This document shows positions 22,347 to 23,342 of a DNA stretch of 23,342 nucleotides, piece by piece. The stretch covers positions 31,160-54,501 of the forward strand of contig REGF01000001.1 in NCBI GenBank assembly GCA_003702465.1. The letters are read 5' to 3'. How positions within the stretch are numbered: the first letter of the stretch is position 1; every line of letters starts with the position of its first letter. Made by a program: the position numbers and the translations under genes. The notes beneath the pieces were generated by a model that saw only the letters and a program-made list of their open reading frames with translations, ran no database searches and had not been told where the DNA came from. This DNA comes from Candidatus Nitrosomarinus sp. Lineage in GTDB: Archaea > Thermoproteota > Nitrososphaeria > Nitrososphaerales > Nitrosopumilaceae.

Positions 22347-23015
22347 TTGCAAAATTGGCTATTTGATATACGTTCACGTTCTTTTGTATTGTTAACTGCA
22401 TTATTTCTTATCTTAACAGCTTTTGTATTGTCTGAATTAACTGAAGGTTTTGATCAAGCTGTAATTCTCTTCATTTCGGAAAATGTTGGAAATCCTACTC
22501 TTGATATTTTCATGCAATATGTAACTGAAAGTGGGGATGTTTTTAACATGATGATATTTGCAATAATTGTACTACTAATTCCAAAAACTCGAAGAGTTGG
22601 AATTACATTGTTAATTTTGATTGTTATTGCTACTCTTCTAACTGGATATATCAAATGTGGAGTTGACCGTGATAGGCCTGATTTTGAATACATTGGAGTT
22701 GACTTCCCTGTACAGATTAGCCATGACACTTTTGCTTTATTTTGTGAAGGTGGATATGATGCCTCTTATCCTTCTGGTCATGCTGCCAGATCTATGACAT
22801 TTGCTATTATCTTAGGCTATGCTTTATCTGAAAGATTCCCACGTGGTGCCTATTTGATATTCATATACCCTGCAATGATTTCCATTAGTAGATTGTATGT
22901 TCTCCAACATTTTCCAATGGATGTAATTGGTGGAACTGTAATTGGAGTAATGTTAGCTGGTGTAATGGCAAATAGAACAAAATTATACCAAATTTTCAAT
23001 AAATCAAAAACCTAA
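22347..23015 (+). CDS. PAP2-superfamily membrane phosphatase
   Basis: PAP2 enzymes are integral membrane phosphatases acting on lipid phosphates such as undecaprenyl or dolichyl diphosphate or phosphatidate. The 222-residue protein has about five to six membrane helices and the three catalytic motifs: K103-x6-R110-P111 in KCGVDRDRPDF, P142-S143-G144-H145, and S181-R182-x5-H188-x3-D192 in SRLYVLQHFPMD. A longer loop of about 30 residues with one or two cysteines separates motifs one and two. TTG 22347 is used; GAGGT at 22335-22339 is in the right place and no ATG is nearby. In archaea the likely substrate is dolichyl or polyprenyl diphosphate, but this is inference. Confidence 0.9.
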   Translation: MQNWLFDIRSRSFVLLTALFLILTAFVLSELTEGFDQAVILFISENVGNPTLDIFMQYVTESGDVFNMMIFAIIVLLIPKTRRVGITLLILIVIATLLTGYIKCGVDRDRPDFEYIGVDFPVQISHDTFALFCEGGYDASYPSGHAARSMTFAIILGYALSERFPRGAYLIFIYPAMISISRLYVLQHFPMDVIGGTVIGVMLAGVMANRTKLYQIFNKSKT

Positions 23016-23315
23016 TTCTTCTAAAACTGAATTATCTATTAGAACAATTGCAAAATGATCATCATCATGATGATATGTCCAATATTTTACATCTCTAGTT
23101 TCGTTTTTCTGTCTTAATCCTTTAGTAATACCAGTTGTTACTGTATATCCTATTCTTTTAGCAATCTTTGTTTCTTTTGGCATTAGTACTTTGTAACCTT
23201 CCTTTTTTTGTTTAAATCCTAAATTCACCATATCTTCAATAGCATGTATGGCATCTTCTTCAGTTTTAAGATCATAAGTTTTTGATATCGGTAAATCTTT
23301 TGGATGAAAATCCAT
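23004..23315 (-). CDS. Small protein of unknown function
   Basis: This 103-residue soluble protein is convergent with the PAP2 gene, and the two ends overlap by 12 bases. The first 40 residues (TYDLKTEEDAIHAIEDMVNLGF) are helical and acidic. The rest alternates strands and helix, with a histidine/aspartate-rich HHDDDHFAIVLIDN segment that might bind a metal. No cysteine is present. No family is recognised. The ATG at 23315 is near the right edge and the AT-rich sequence before it gives only a weak TATA candidate, so an upstream start cannot be fully excluded. Confidence 0.65.
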   Translation of the reverse strand: MDFHPKDLPISKTYDLKTEEDAIHAIEDMVNLGFKQKKEGYKVLMPKETKIAKRIGYTVTTGITKGLRQKNETRDVKYWTYHHDDDHFAIVLIDNSVLEELGF

Positions 23316-23342
23316 AATTTGTATAAAATTTAATCACTAATA

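Overview
The window looks like a piece of a marine ammonia-oxidising archaeon (Nitrososphaerota/Thaumarchaeota, Nitrosopumilus-like). The basis is: AT-rich DNA (roughly one third G+C by eye); many TTG starts; TATA boxes 20-35 nt ahead of the first gene of a transcript with no leader, while several genes inside operons have Shine-Dalgarno sequences; a secreted protein ending in the WIKNNAGWWADG-type repeats typical of this group; and a mix of archaeal and Gram-positive-like housekeeping genes. The species is inferred, not shown. Genes are very tightly packed. No stretch above 300 bases lacks a gene; the longest gaps are 15617-15829, 3320-3507, 778-901, 306-427, 22226-22346 and the divergent pst spacer 4864-4976. 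No rRNA, tRNA, CRISPR, insertion sequence or prophage was seen.

Layout. 1-3319: small or poorly known genes, namely an edge ORF, a 47-residue protein with nine cysteines (metallothionein-like), a 55-residue acidic protein, a large exported protein with two C-terminal repeats, a TPR protein and an unknown protein. 3508-8376: phosphate uptake, with membrane-anchored PstS divergent from pstC-pstA-pstB-phoU. 8457-9838: an SbtA-type bicarbonate transporter whose stop overlaps the start of an SbtB-like PII protein. 9835-11292: an arsenic module, with ArsR divergent from a thiol-dependent arsenate reductase and an aquaglyceroporin, and no ArsB or Acr3 pump. 11295-15038: a tetrapyrrole operon hemL-hemC-cobA-hemD in which cobA is cut by an in-frame TAA. 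15041-15616: purE. 15830-21006: an Fe-S assembly operon sufB-sufD-Rieske-sufS-sufU plus a zinc-ribbon protein; sufC is not in the window. 20999-23315: phosphoglycerate kinase, a PAP2 phosphatase and an unknown small protein.

How the genes fit together. The first half is mostly oxyanion and carbon supply for an autotroph: phosphate import, bicarbonate import under PII control, and removal of arsenate, which enters through phosphate transporters. The second half makes cofactors: uroporphyrinogen III and precorrin-2 (siroheme and cobalamin branch) and iron-sulfur clusters. Items most worth a second look are the interrupted cobA, the SbtA/SbtB pair, the arsR/arsC/aquaporin cassette with a palindrome over its shared promoter, the sufC-less suf operon with its unusual SufU, and the cysteine-rich microprotein.
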